A stretch of DNA of 64,000 nucleotides from Beverwykella pulmonaria (Eukaryota > Ascomycota > Dothideomycetes > Pleosporales > Melanommataceae), in assembly GCA_001599595.1 (NCBI GenBank), contig BCHH01000005.1:2137113-2201112 (forward strand). Direction: 5' to 3'. Position numbers and translations under genes: made by a program. The notes under the pieces were generated by a model. It did not search any database and was not told where the DNA came from. It worked only from the letters and a program-made list of their open reading frames with translations. This document shows, one piece after another, positions 22,192-33,324 of this stretch. How positions within the stretch are numbered: the stretch's first letter is position 1; every line of letters starts with the position of its first letter.

Positions 22192-23277
22192 CTTTGGGAG
22201 GATTGTAGAAAAAACACTGCAGGTAGGCAACTTAAGTTTATGGATGAAGGTGATGATAAATTCTGTCCGAGAGCCTGTTCCTTTCCGACAGTGGACGTAT
22301 CTAGATAAGGCTGCACTTAAAATTACTGTCAAAAAATGTGATCTGAAACCTATCACTACATGAATTAAAGCCCCCAGGAGGGTGATCATATAACTGCAAC
22401 CAGAAGGATTCCACCTCGGTCAGAGCGTTGAGTGCATCACCACTCAGCCATTTGGATATGACCTGCGGAGCAAGAACGCCTCACCGGCCTTAGTAACCTA
22501 CATAAACCCTGTATCCTTCCTGCTTTTTAAGAAGCCTTCAATTGTCTCGGGGCTTAATAAGAAAGCCTGTCTGGCAAGGCTGTAGTAGCACCGGATAGAC
22601 TTTCGGTAGGAGGCGTCTGCCCTGTGCCAAACCCCTAACCCAATCCGCACACCTTTTTCTATGCATCCTTCAACCTTTCAATGTCACCTCGAAGATGAAC
22701 GTACTTTATTTCGGGGTCCAGGGTTCTGTACCACAAATGGGAACCCTTGAAGAAGGATTTAGAAGGAATAGGATTTCGAGGCAAAGGATTCCGGGAATTG
22801 TAGAAAAGAGGCCTATTTACCCCCTTCCTGTGAACGGATTTCTAGCGCGGGTCCATGCGTTTCTATACAAGTTGACCATTTTCCATACAAATTCCGTCTG
22901 TGCGGTGGGCACTCTAGAAATCCGTTCATGGGAGGGGGGTGTACTCAGCCGAAATCTCGCTACGGATGGAGCCCCGCGTCGGGGGTGGGTAGATCCACAT
23001 CTGCCGCCGACGTTCCGTATAACTGCATGCAGGAACATTGCATATTTGTATCACTTAGCGCTTACTGCTACATTAAGAAATGAAAGCACGCACCTCCGAT
23101 CATATAGGAGCAAACAGACCACTGGCCACTCCTATGATACCGATTTGTGTATGTCGGTATTGGACCAATACTAAGGCGCTTATTCCTACCTAGGTTCCCT
23201 CCATCACCCCGCCACCCAAAATATCTCACAACTTGAACACTTCTCGCCTCGTTTCTGCAAGCCAAACGACACCAAAT
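22192..23277. promoter_or_regulatory. Divergent intergenic region between DMATS and Rhodopsin-domain gene
   Basis: About 1.1 kb between two divergent genes. Short frames are present (one of 159 codons at 22695) but none resembles a protein. It must carry both promoters; no defined motif is claimed. Confidence 0.45.
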
Positions 23278-24580
23278 ATGGATCCAGCTTTGTTCGATAT
23301 CACGCCCGCGTTAACGCCTCCTGATGGCGTTATGTACAATTTCGAGAATCCTGAAAACATCTTTCCCTTGATCAGATTTACCATCGGGATATGTATGGGC
23401 GTATGCTCGTTCTTCGTGATTCTACGTATCTGGACCCGATTTTTCCTTATGAAGTCGCATAATTGGGAAGATTGTAAGTAGATGGCGTATTTAAAAGACG
23501 ATCACCGACCAAAGCTGAGTTTTGAATTAGATACTATAGTCGTTGCTTGGGTAGGTTCTGCTGCCATACGAAACGATAGAGTCACTAACTCAACACCTAG
23601 CTGAGCTTCATTGCATATGGAGTGCTCGGCCTTGAGGCGCTGAAATATGGGTCCGGGGTGCACCAATGGAATGTGTCACTGACCCACTTCTTCGAATTTC
23701 TCAAGGTCAGTCAAGGAACGCTCAACAAGACCACAGTTTCCCTCAACGTGTTGAAAACGAGTGCAGTTGGCGAATATCCTAGAGATATTCTATAACCCCC
23801 TGATATTCATCACCAAACTTTCGATTCTGCTCCAATATAAGCGAATCTTCTGTCCTCACAACTCCGGATGGACATACCGTATGATATGGTTCCTCATTGG
23901 ATTTAATGCATTGTTCTACATTGCCATTATGATACCGCAGATTGCAGCGTGCTCTCCTCGAGAAAAGATTTGGCACCCATTGATCCCAGGACACTGCCTT
24001 GACCTGCCATCTATCCTCATCAGTGGGGCGTGTGTCAACATTGTCTCCGACTTTTCGATCTTGTTGCTTCCTTTGTACAAAATTTGGCATCTTCAACTTT
24101 CAACAACCAAAAAACTGGGAGTTTCCAGTGTATTTGGTACCGGACTCTTGTTCGTGGCCTCTTTCGTCTCAAGGCTTCGAAAACGCTAATCAATGTTTGT
24201 AGTGCGTGTTTGTCTAGCGTGTTCCGTTTAGTGAACAACGTGCGTTTTGCTCATACTCAAGATGTCACCTGGGATCTCACACCTGTGGCCTTATGGACGT
24301 ATGTATCGCCTGATTCTCTGCCTATCCTATCGCTGACAACTTTTCGATACCGTCCAGTGTTGCCGAAATTGCAAGCGGCATAATTTGCGGATGTCTACCG
24401 ATTGCCCCACTGTTCTTCAAACAGATTACACCCAGCATCAGGAGCAAACTCAGTTCCTGGGGCAGCACAAAGAAATCGGTCGACCAGACTGAAGAAGGCA
24501 GCTCTAAGGGGGGGAGTGGATATCATGAAGGTCCATATATCGAGCTTAATGATCAGACGAAGTTGTCGTCGACCCACTAA
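23278..24580 (+). CDS. Rhodopsin-domain (PTH11-like) seven-helix membrane protein
   Basis: Six exons (23278-23473, 23531-23550, 23601-23705, 23767-24149, 24203-24298, 24358-24580) give 340 residues with every junction in frame, including a 20-nt exon. The protein has the fungal Rhodopsin-domain layout: helix 1 IRFTIGICMGVCSFFVILRI, then WEDYTIVVAW, then KLSILLQYKRIF and HCLDLPSILISGACVNIVSDFSILLLP, then FACLSSVFRLVNN. DVTWDLTPVALWTVAEIASGIICGCLP, in part, is the C-terminal helix signature. The tail is hydrophilic and Ser/Gly-rich. The family includes orphan receptors and proteins repeatedly found in biosynthetic clusters; its role there is unsettled. It lies between the prenyltransferase and the second P450, so co-regulation is plausible. 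Confidence 0.88.
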
Positions 24581-25074
24581 GCGTCTCCAAGGGCAGGAAA
24601 AGAGTGGGAGGTTAGCTGCTTGGAGCGGAGGGGGGCTTTCACGCCATTTAAGCAAAAAACTTAGTGTCGGAAGACTGCGAGAATGCTTCAGTGGGGAGGT
24701 TAGAATCAAAAGCTTTATCCAAGGAAACTTCTCAAGTTGAACTTCTTTGAAAGCGAGAGTGTATCTGCACAAGATTCTGTGGAGCATCAACGATCTCGAG
24801 CCGTAATTTCCGACCTCAGAATATGATAACGTACATGGATCGACGGTGCGGCGAGACAAACATGAGTCACGGTCATCAATAGTGCCGATACGAAGATATT
24901 GATAGCCATCCAATGCGAGAGTTACGGAGGAGACCTCATTAGACCGACTTTATTGCTCCAGCTTACTGTGGTACAAGGCTAATGTAGTGTACTTGGTCGA
25001 TACATTGCAGAGGTGTCTGGAAATATGAATTGATGAGCTAAGCTGAATTTTATCCATAATTAAAAAAAATCTTA
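24581..25074. other. AT-rich intergenic
   Basis: Flank between the Rhodopsin-domain gene and the transposon relic; no coding signal seen. Confidence 0.5.
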
Positions 25075-25979
25075 TTACTTTATGTGACTCTCCTCAGCGT
25101 CAATCATAGCCGGACACAGATCTGGCATATTATTGATGAGCTCTGTGGGTAGCTATACAAAAATCAAGTCCTAGGCTTCCTGTAAAATACTAAGCAGTTG
25201 ATCACATGTATGATGCCTCCTACTAAGGATATCTAGGTAGTGACACTCTATATAGTCCTTTATCTTATTCTACGTTGTCTTTTTTAGATGAGATCCGGTG
25301 AATATACTAGCTAGAACATAGGGAACATTCCTCTCTTGTGGAACTTCTTAATATTTTAGGCTTCTATACAATTTTATCGGCCCGAGCAAGGTGTGGTGGT
25401 TTGGTTTTTTTGGAGAAAAACAAGGCTATATTTGGGGGCGAGGCTCGAAGTGGGTTCACGTGACTGCTATCTTGATGAGTTTCCTAAGCTGTCGTGAGCG
25501 TCAAACCTCATTAAGGGGGATTCAGCTATCTTGACCAGGTTCTTGAGCTGCCGTGAGCGTCGATACTTGATCCTGAATCTCACTCAGCGCGTCAATCGTG
25601 AGCCAGCTGTTCGACCGAGCGCAAAGCGCGATAACTATCTACAACGGACAAAAACGGAGAACTATGGGATGGTGGGCGGGATCGCAGAATTGTACAATCT
25701 GGGGCCGAATTGATTGCTTGATGAGGTTGCTGATAGTTGATGGTTGAGGCTCTGAGACATCCTGGGATCAACTCAGGAACTCTGCTGAGAAGCTTGGCGG
25801 CTTAACCAAGTATAGCACAAAGGCCCAAAGCAATGTTGGAAGCTTATTTATCGAGCCTTGCGTGAGTGTTGAGCATAGGCCTTAAGCTCGTTAGTCTGAG
25901 CATCCGTAAGCTCTGGAGGTCAACCAGATCGCTGCTTTTGCGTGATGCGTTTGCTGGTACTTGCGTAAGTACCTGTCAT
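25075..25979 (-). pseudogene. Decayed Tc1/mariner-like transposase relic
   Basis: Read on the minus strand, 25979 opens MTGTYASTSKRITQKQRSG, then a stop, then PPELTDAQTNELKAYAQHSRKAR, which resembles the helix-turn-helix start of Tc1/mariner-like transposases (SGRPPELT...). The 3' end at about 25200-25075 reads LPTELINNMPDLCPAMIDAE and then SHIK before a stop, resembling the C-terminus PTELINNMP...AMIDAEGSHTKY. Stops at TGA, TAA and TAG codons are explainable as CGA to TGA, TGG to TAG and CAG to TAG. The middle, with the catalytic DDE/DDD residues, is not readable. Terminal inverted repeats were not identified. A 37-bp unit occurs twice 60 bp apart (25467-25503 and 25527-25563). Confidence 0.5.
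25467..25563. repeat. Two imperfect direct repeats of about 37 bp
   Basis: GCTATCTTGATGAGTTTCCT and what follows at 25467-25503 is matched at 25527-25563 by a copy starting GCTATCTTGACCAGGTTCTT; both end with a GTGAGCGTC block. Spacing is 60 bp. They lie within the transposon relic and may be subterminal repeats of it or a local duplication. Confidence 0.6.
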
Positions 25980-26438
25980 GTCTCTGAAATATTTTCATCA
26001 GGCCAGCAATAAATTATTGGGATGGCTAGCAATATGTAAAGTCTATATCTAAAGCTGCGCATCACGGGAGAGAGATCGGTAGCAGGGGGTGTTAGGAGGA
26101 GATATTTGGATGGTGTACGTAAGTGAACACTTTTGTGTCGCAGGCGGCAGGGGTACATCGTTTTCTATACAAAACTATACAGGATTGGCTATGTTTTTTT
26201 CAATAGGGAGGGAGGCTCTGCAACATCCGAAAATATCCCTGCAATGCACTTGCCATATCCACTATTTTGGCAGTATACCACAGAAGTATATCATCAAGTA
26301 CATTCGTTGGGCATTTTGAGTTGGCTTATTTACGATATTACATGCCCATAACATACAAGAATTACTTCGAATTCTACCACATCCATCCATCCATCACTGT
26401 AGCGCAAGCCTCGCGTTCGGATCGAATCGTTTGCAGTC
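25980..26438. other. Intergenic between transposon relic and second P450
   Basis: About 460 bp downstream of the P450 stop; short frames only. Confidence 0.5.
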
Positions 26439-28031
26439 CTAGGAAACTATGACTCTTACTCCATTTGAGTCAGCTTTCGGCAAAGGCATCATCGCATCAC
26501 ACACAGCTTCGATATCCGAGTAGTCTGTCTCGTAGAGGGTAAGGGTAAATCGTCGCACGATAGCGGCAAGCGCAAGGTATAGCTCTGCGTATGCGAGGCT
26601 GCCCGAGTTTGTTAGCGGAATACTACTGAAAAATTAATGTTGACCCACTTTTGCCCTGCACACATGCGAGTTCCACGCCCAAAAACATACAAGTCAGGCG
26701 CACTATTCTTCTCCAACCACCTTTCGGGAGCGAAGAGCCCAGGCTCTTCAAAAATTTCTGGGTGATCGCAAAGGAGCATTCCCGTCATGGAAACCGCAGT
26801 TCCCGGGGGAAGAACGTAATTCTTGTACTTCAGAGGTGCATTGGGTGAGACCCGAATGAAGCGCGAAGTTGTGCCGTACGCGACGCGAAGCGACTCCCTG
26901 ATAACTGCAGTAAGATATGACAGCGTCTCTAACTTTGCCCAGGACGCTAACTGATTTTCATCAGGCATCGCTTGCTCCAATTCTGCTTTCAGACGAGCGA
27001 GTTTCTCAGGTTTATGAGAGAGGTAGTACAGTGCGACTGTCAGGGTATTGGAAGTTGTTTCCACTCCGGCCCCAATCAAGGCGGATCCCTCTTGCCAAAG
27101 TCGCTCGTAGCTCTTTTCGTGTCGGGGGAGGTCGCTTCGAAGAAGTTCGTGAAAGATAGTTTTGCTGGTTTCGCTCTTCTGTGTGGGGTCAAATGTGTCA
27201 ACTATTTCTTTAACAAGCTTCTGGTTTCCTGTCTCCCATTCTTTGGTAACTGCCATCTGGGGCGCCATCTTCAGTAGCAAATCGTCTGGAATCGATCGAA
27301 GAACGTTCCACAAGGACGGGAAATGCTTAAACCACTGGAAATTTCTCAATCCTTCCGCGAATGTGTTTCTCCACGTGGGCGCCAAATCTGGAGTTTCCAG
27401 AAGATTAAAACAATGAGGGAAGGCGTAGGCAGTAACAATATCTGTTGTCATGCATGAAAATAATAGTCGGAGATCTACCGGAGTTTTGGAGTCTCTAAAT
27501 TGCTGAAGACGCGCGCAGGTTTGGTTGACCTTGGCGACGAGCATTGGCTCTAAATTGTTGATGCTTCTTCTTGAGAAGAAAGGAGCAACTGCGCCCCGGC
27601 GAGTCTTGTGCAAGTCTGCATCGATCGTGTTGAAAGTTGATTCAGGCATTCCGAATTGATGTTGGTGGGGAGCGTACTTGTTCATCTTGAGTGACGAACT
27701 TGTGGAGAAAAGGGTATCAGCGAAAGCAGGATCATTTATGTGGACTTCACAAGGGGATATCCTGATAATTGGTCCTTGAATTTGGTTAGATGAATACATG
27801 AAAAAAATTATCTTCCTCAGTCTTACCGTAGGCATCGTGAAGGGCTCTGATCTGCCAGGGGAATCGTGCGTTTTGGAGCAAGTCAAAGTACATTTCATAG
27901 CCTTGGGTCATTGCCGCCAGCTTTGGCCCAGGTATTTTTGACAATGGGCAAAGATAGATACGGTAGATCGCGACCGCCGAGGCGTAAAGAACCGCGAACA
28001 GTGCCAACAGACCAAGCAGTTGAAGTATCAT
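26439..28031 (-). CDS. Cytochrome P450 of the trichodiene-oxygenase/benzoate-type fungal group
   Basis: Three exons (28031-27827, 27774-26649, 26598-26439) give 496 residues in frame. An N-terminal membrane anchor (about 3-24, LLGLLALFAVLYASAVAIY) is followed by the proline hinge PLSKIPGPKLAA. The I-helix is IGAGVETTSNTL (oxygen-activating AGxxTT). ExxR is IRESLR. The PERF-like block is PERWLEK. The haem loop FGRGTRMCAGQNLAYAEL is completed across the last intron, and the Cys is the thiolate ligand. LAYAELYLALAAIVRRF is the usual continuation in this group, which includes CYP65-like secondary-metabolite hydroxylases. The substrate is unknown. It is divergent to the Baeyer-Villiger gene, with 851 bp between starts. 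Confidence 0.93.
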
Positions 28032-28882
28032 CTTGATATGCCAGACCTTGAAAAAAAAGTGCGTTCAATTGTCAAAATTTTAAAGACTGAAAAGATGGGG
28101 GTGCTGCAGAAGGGTAAATCAGAGTCTTTCAAGATAGCTCCAACAAAATTGCAGGTCGTAGAAATTCTAACTATCATGAATTCGTGAGCATGGGGTCATC
28201 CTTTGCCGGGCGAATACAGGATGCATCTTTTCCAATGAACGCGGTAGAGACACCATGGGCTGACAATAAACTGACAAGTCGCAGCAACTCTCAAATTGCC
28301 TCTTTGAAGGATTTGTTACTCCCCGAGACTATAGTACGTTGCAGATTTCTGAAAGGTAAGGTCTGTGTTACTACCCATGTTCATTGCAAGGCTATCTTGC
28401 ATGTCCGATAATTGATTGCAGCGCAGATACGGGCCGGAGCGGATCGTCTCTTGGCGTGCGCGAATTAGCGTGAATGAGATCAAATCCAACGAAAGGAAGG
28501 TTAATTAACACTTGCAGGTAAGCCGGTAGACTACCGGGTATATCGAAACAGCGTCGCAAGACCGATAACCAGGATAATGCTGACCGCATCGGAGATGAAA
28601 GTCGGCGTTGAATCCTAGAGCAATGCTGTCTTCCTTTTGCAACACAGTGTTATTGTAACGCCGTGGCGAAGTAGGAGTATTGTGCAATACAGTAGAAACC
28701 TGTAAGGCTGACATGATGTGGTGTTTAAATCACGTGAGTGCTCCGATATGGAAAGCTGCACGATATTATGAGTTCACATTCATATTAGTCTAAGTCATTC
28801 CGTCGGAAGACCTTTTGCAATAGTATCCAGCTTATCTCTGTTCATTCTGCTCGAAAATTCACCATCTTTACTTTGACCGGTC
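28032..28882. promoter_or_regulatory. Divergent promoter region between P450 and BVMO
   Basis: 851 bp between two opposing starts inside the candidate cluster. Frames within it are short and unconvincing. A shared regulatory region would fit joint expression, but no binding site is identified. Confidence 0.45.
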
Positions 28883-31134
28883 ATGGATCCTCAGCCGCAT
28901 GAATGCATCTATTCGGAGCGCCACTTGAAAGTCGTTTGTGTTGGAGCTGGAGCTTCGGGAATTCTATTGGCCTATAAACTCAGGAAACATCTACCCCAAG
29001 TTTTGCTCACAGTGCGGCCTCCCCATATTCATTAGTTTTCACCTTTTGAATCGAGGCTTATTATGAGTAGATATACGAGAAGAACTCTGACATCTCAGGA
29101 ACTTGGCACGAGAACACATACCCAGGGTAGAAAACTCCAAATAATTAATTTGCCAAGCTGATTCTTGAATTAGCTGTGCCTGTGACGTTCCAGCCCACAA
29201 CTACACGTATTCCTTCGAACCGAAGCACGACTGGTCATCTGTCTACGCATCCTCCGCCGAGATTAAGACATACTTCAAATCCTTCTGCAACAAATATGGA
29301 CTTCAAGAAAACATCCTAACCTCACACGTAGTCGAAGGCGCAACATGGGTGGAATCCAAAGGCGAGTGGGAAATCCAGGTTTCTAATATTCGGACCGGCC
29401 TTGGTTTCAAGGAGAACTGCCACATATTGATATATGGCGGGGGATATCTGAATAATTGGGCCTGGCCTAATGTGCCTGGAAGATCAGATTTCAAGGGAGC
29501 CATGCTTCACAGTGCTAACTGGGACGATAGCGTCCAGTTGAAAGGGAAACGCATAGCCCTCCTAGGCAGTGGGTGGGTTGCCCTTCTCATAACTTTACTA
29601 AGTACAGATAAACTGCTAACATGAAGCCCCCTTGAAGCTCCTCCGCCGTCCAGATCCTACCCAAGATCCAACCACTGGCTCAGCACGTCACCACATTTGT
29701 TCGGTCACCTATATGGATTCTTCCAACAATATCAAGTAAACCAAAGGAATTTTCCCATGCTGAGAGGCAAGAATTTCGTAACAATCCGGCCAAATTGACA
29801 ACTCTGAGAAAGTATAACGAGAATGTCATGAATAGCATTTATAGTAAGATTTCTCAAAGTACCGTACAAGATCAATATCTAATATGTTCTAGGCTTGTAC
29901 CTAGCGGAGTCGACTCTGCAGACCAACACGAAACAGCAGCTTGAAGAATCCATGAGAAATATATTGAACAATAAGGACCTAGAGGATGCTCTGGTTCCCG
30001 AATGGGGTGTCGGCTGTCGTCGGCTCACTCCAGATACTGGGTATCTGCAGGTACGAATGTGCTCTTTTCCGTCATTCCACTGAATTTAGGGGATTAATTC
30101 TGAGAATCAAGCTTATAAAACAAAGAACCCTGCTAAAAGTTGTTAGAGCATCAAGCAAGACAACATCCAAGTTGTTAAATCTGGAGTAGCTTCGTTTCTT
30201 CCAACCGGCTGCATAGACGAGCTTGGCCAGAAACATTCAGTCGATGTAATCATTTGTGCAACCGGTTTTGATATGTCTTTCAAACCTCGATTTCCTATAA
30301 TTGGCCACGATGGAAGAAATCTTCAACATGTCTGGGAGGAGGAGCCAAGCTCGTACCTCGGAATTGGTGTATCTGGATTCCCCAACTTCCTCATGTTCCT
30401 TGGTCCGTTTTCTCCTGTTGCTAATGGTCCCACGCTTGCTTCTATAGGTATGTATCTCTGTATGTCAAGAAAGACGCGTTCTAGAGAGTTTTACTAACTA
30501 ATCTCCGCTCGCAGAGGCTCAAGCGGATTATATCATCAAGCTCCTCGACCGTTACCAAACCGAGCCTATTCACTCTTTCGAGCCCTCAACCTCCGCTCAA
30601 TCCGAATTCACCGCTCACGTCAAAAAATTCATGCAGAAAACCGTATACACAGATGTCTGCCGGTCTGGACACAAGAACCACACAGTGGATGGGCGTGTGC
30701 CAACACTCTGGCCAGGAAGTACCCTACACTACCTTCAAACAATGGAAGAGCTTCGAGGTGAAGACTGGAACGTTAAATATCGTGGCAATCGTTTCTCCTT
30801 TCTTGGGAACGGAATCAGCCATGCAGAATTCGACCCTACCAGTGACCTAGCGTATTATGTTCGTGAAGGCGACGACGGGCCGCCATTAGCGCGGAGAGGG
30901 CGAATGAAGGTAACGATGCGAAGTGGAAGCCAGCCAAAAAGAATTCTGCATACAACGAATCGACCAAGTGTCATTAATCTGGTCCCACGTACTATGCTTG
31001 TGCCTCTATCTTCTCAAAACGAGAAGGTGGGGGATCTAAATTTTCGGCAGACAGGATTCCCGCAAGTGAGGAGCTGGTTAGCGTCGATAAGGAAACAGGT
31101 TTGGCAGTCTGCCATCTGTGCGAACCATGTGTAG
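28883..31134 (+). CDS. Baeyer-Villiger-type flavin monooxygenase
   Basis: Inserts oxygen next to a carbonyl (ketone to ester or lactone) with FAD and NADPH. Seven exons (28883-29011, 29071-29126, 29174-29572, 29638-29843, 29893-30050, 30147-30447, 30515-31134) give 622 residues with all phases matching. The first Rossmann fingerprint GAGASG is at residues 21-26. The family FAD-binding strip is [21 protein letters not shown]. The diagnostic BVMO fingerprint FKGAMLHSANWD (FxGxxxHxxxW[PD]) is complete. The second dinucleotide site is LLGSGSSAVQI. The ATG-like block DVIICATGFDMSFKPRFP follows, then a long C-terminal half typical of steroid or cyclopentadecanone-type enzymes. It is probably a tailoring enzyme of the cluster. 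Confidence 0.94.
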
Positions 31135-31359
31135 GGTCTTCGAAGCGTTGTACAGTAGAGCGAATACAAGAGGCTATTTTTCTAAAGGACTAGGGCCCAA
31201 TTTCTAGCAAATCTTTTTTGGATGAGGCACCCCGCTATCTATTGAATTTCTACGTACTGCCAAGGGATGGCTAATATCTACAGCTGATAAAAGTGAGTAT
31301 ACAATGCGATATGCCGCCAACGCTTCTAAGAACAGAATCTGCGCGGCATATACACATAA

Positions 31360-33324
31360 TTATTTACTGCCTTGCATCGAGGCGGCCAACTTAGCAGCCT
31401 CTTGTCCAAACCTCGTCTTACTCCGAATTATATGCCCATATTTGTAAAATGCAACCAGACAAGGCACAAAAACCAACGCCAGGAATCCGGGAACACTAGA
31501 CGCCCAATGAATACCCAGCGACTCGTACATCTTCGCAGTAAACAAAGGGAAGACAGCGCCAGCGATTGATCGGAGGACAGTACTCGCAGCGAGGGCGGAG
31601 GCAGCGTATCCGAGGTATGCATCAACAATGTAATTGGTCAAACTCATGTAGAGAAGAACCATGCCGAAGCCGAAAAGTGTACCTGCGCTGACGGAAACGA
31701 GCCAGAATACTGAGGGGTCATTGGACCAGGCGAACCAAAAAAGACCGATAGGAAGAGCTGCGGCGCCGAGCATAGCGGGTGGGAGGCGAGCTTCGGGTGG
31801 TGCGGACCCATTGTTCTTTTCGGCAACTTTGGCGTATCGCTTTTGGTCCACGAGCGCGACGTAGAGAAGTGAGAAAATTATTCCGAGACAAATGGCAAGG
31901 AAGGGAAGACTCGCAATGCCCTGGGGCCAACCTCGGGTCTTTTGGAAGACGACGGGGTACGCGGCGAACAAAAGAAAGAGGGTGCCATGGACGACGGAGA
32001 GAAAGAGGCTGAGGAGTGTGACAATGGGCTCGTAGATGAGGATGATCCAGGGTCGAAGAGTGCTAATTTTCAATTGTTGCCCAATGGTTTTCACCTCTCC
32101 AATACCTTCCACAGCGTGTTCCTTCTTGAGAATTTCAGTGAGTTTCTTGGCACGTCGTTGAAGGAGGACCGGGGCGTATGTTTCTGGGAAGGTGAAGCTA
32201 AGAACGATCCAGGCAGGGAGTGAGCAAGCTGTGATGAGAAGGGAAATCGCGCGCCATCCATATGCGGCGTCGAGAAACCCGCAGATGATAGGGCCGAGAT
32301 TCTGACCCATCAAGCCAGCGAGAGTATAGATGCTGAGGACCATGCCGCGTTGTTGAGCATCAAACATGTCTGCAACGACTGCAGGTGCAACGGCTTGTGT
32401 GAAAGATCCAGCGACACCTCCGAGGAATCGAAGGAAGAGAACGGTGACCATCGATGATGAGAAGTAGGTGCCGCCACTCAGTCCAACAAAGGCTCCAAAG
32501 GTCAGGATGTAAAGTTCTCGGCGGCCGTAAAGCTCGCTCAATGGGGATAAAACAAGTGCACCAACAGCGAAGCCCAGTACGAAGGTCGAGGTCGTGAGAA
32601 GGGCGATGGTCTGACTAACATGGAACTCTGATTTCAGATCTTCGGTGCCTGTTCAGAGTTAGCCATGACTGGAGAGTATGTTGATAACACACATACCCTG
32701 AGAGAAACCTGACGAAGCAATCGAAACCATGAAGATAGCAAAAGCCAGAATCATTGCGTTGGTCCACTTTTTTACCGCGCTAAATTCCATTGGGTTGCCA
32801 GGGTCGTTGGGTATCCAGTGAACCAGGTATGGATCACTCTGAGTTCCATTGCCCTCGAAGGGGTACTCTAGCACCGCCTGAGATACTAACCCTCCATCAG
32901 CTTGTACCAGTTGATCCTTCCTTAATGGATTCCGTCTCTGAACTTTTTCGAAGTCTATCGATGCATGAGAGACAAAGGATGGCCTGCGTTCCACATCGAA
33001 TTCCCCTTGCCATATGTGCTCCTGCGATTCCGAATGGTGTAGCGGCGATATCCAGGTACTCCGTTTGGTTGATCGAGTTCCTGGCCAACGTGGGTCTGAT
33101 GAGGTTGCCTTGGGTAGAAGGGTGTTGCCAACCATAAAGCTCATGCGGGAGGCTCGAGCCTCATTGTCGAAGGCGCCGGTCCAGCGCTTCTGGGATTGAG
33201 GAAATTGAGGTCGTTCTAGCCATTGCTGTTCGAGATCGAGATCGTTTGGGTTCGGCCACATGGTCTGGCGGTTGGGGTTCCATTGCGACATCCTTGCGTT
33301 TTCTGGGTGGAGTTTCGAAGACAT
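31360..33324 (-). CDS. MFS drug:H+ antiporter (DHA1-like), probable cluster exporter
   Basis: Two exons (33324-32697, 32648-31360) give 638 residues; the intron (GTATGT...CTGAACAG) keeps frame. About 200 hydrophilic residues precede the first helix, longer than usual for the family. The twelve-helix part starts WTNAMILAFAIFMVSIASSGFSQG and continues with LGFAVGALVLSPLSELYGRRELYI, in part; PLSELYGRR is the motif A loop of DHA1 multidrug antiporters. FLRFLGGVAGSFTQAVAPAVVADMF, in part, and GPIICGFL follow. Transporters with this loop export toxic or secondary metabolites at the plasma membrane. It stands tail to tail with the BVMO gene (225 bp apart), at the right edge of the cluster. Confidence 0.93.

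Noticed and set aside
22695..23174. 159-codon plus-strand frame upstream of the Rhodopsin-domain gene
   Set aside because: No similarity to known proteins and it lies in the expected promoter region; no splice link to the gene.
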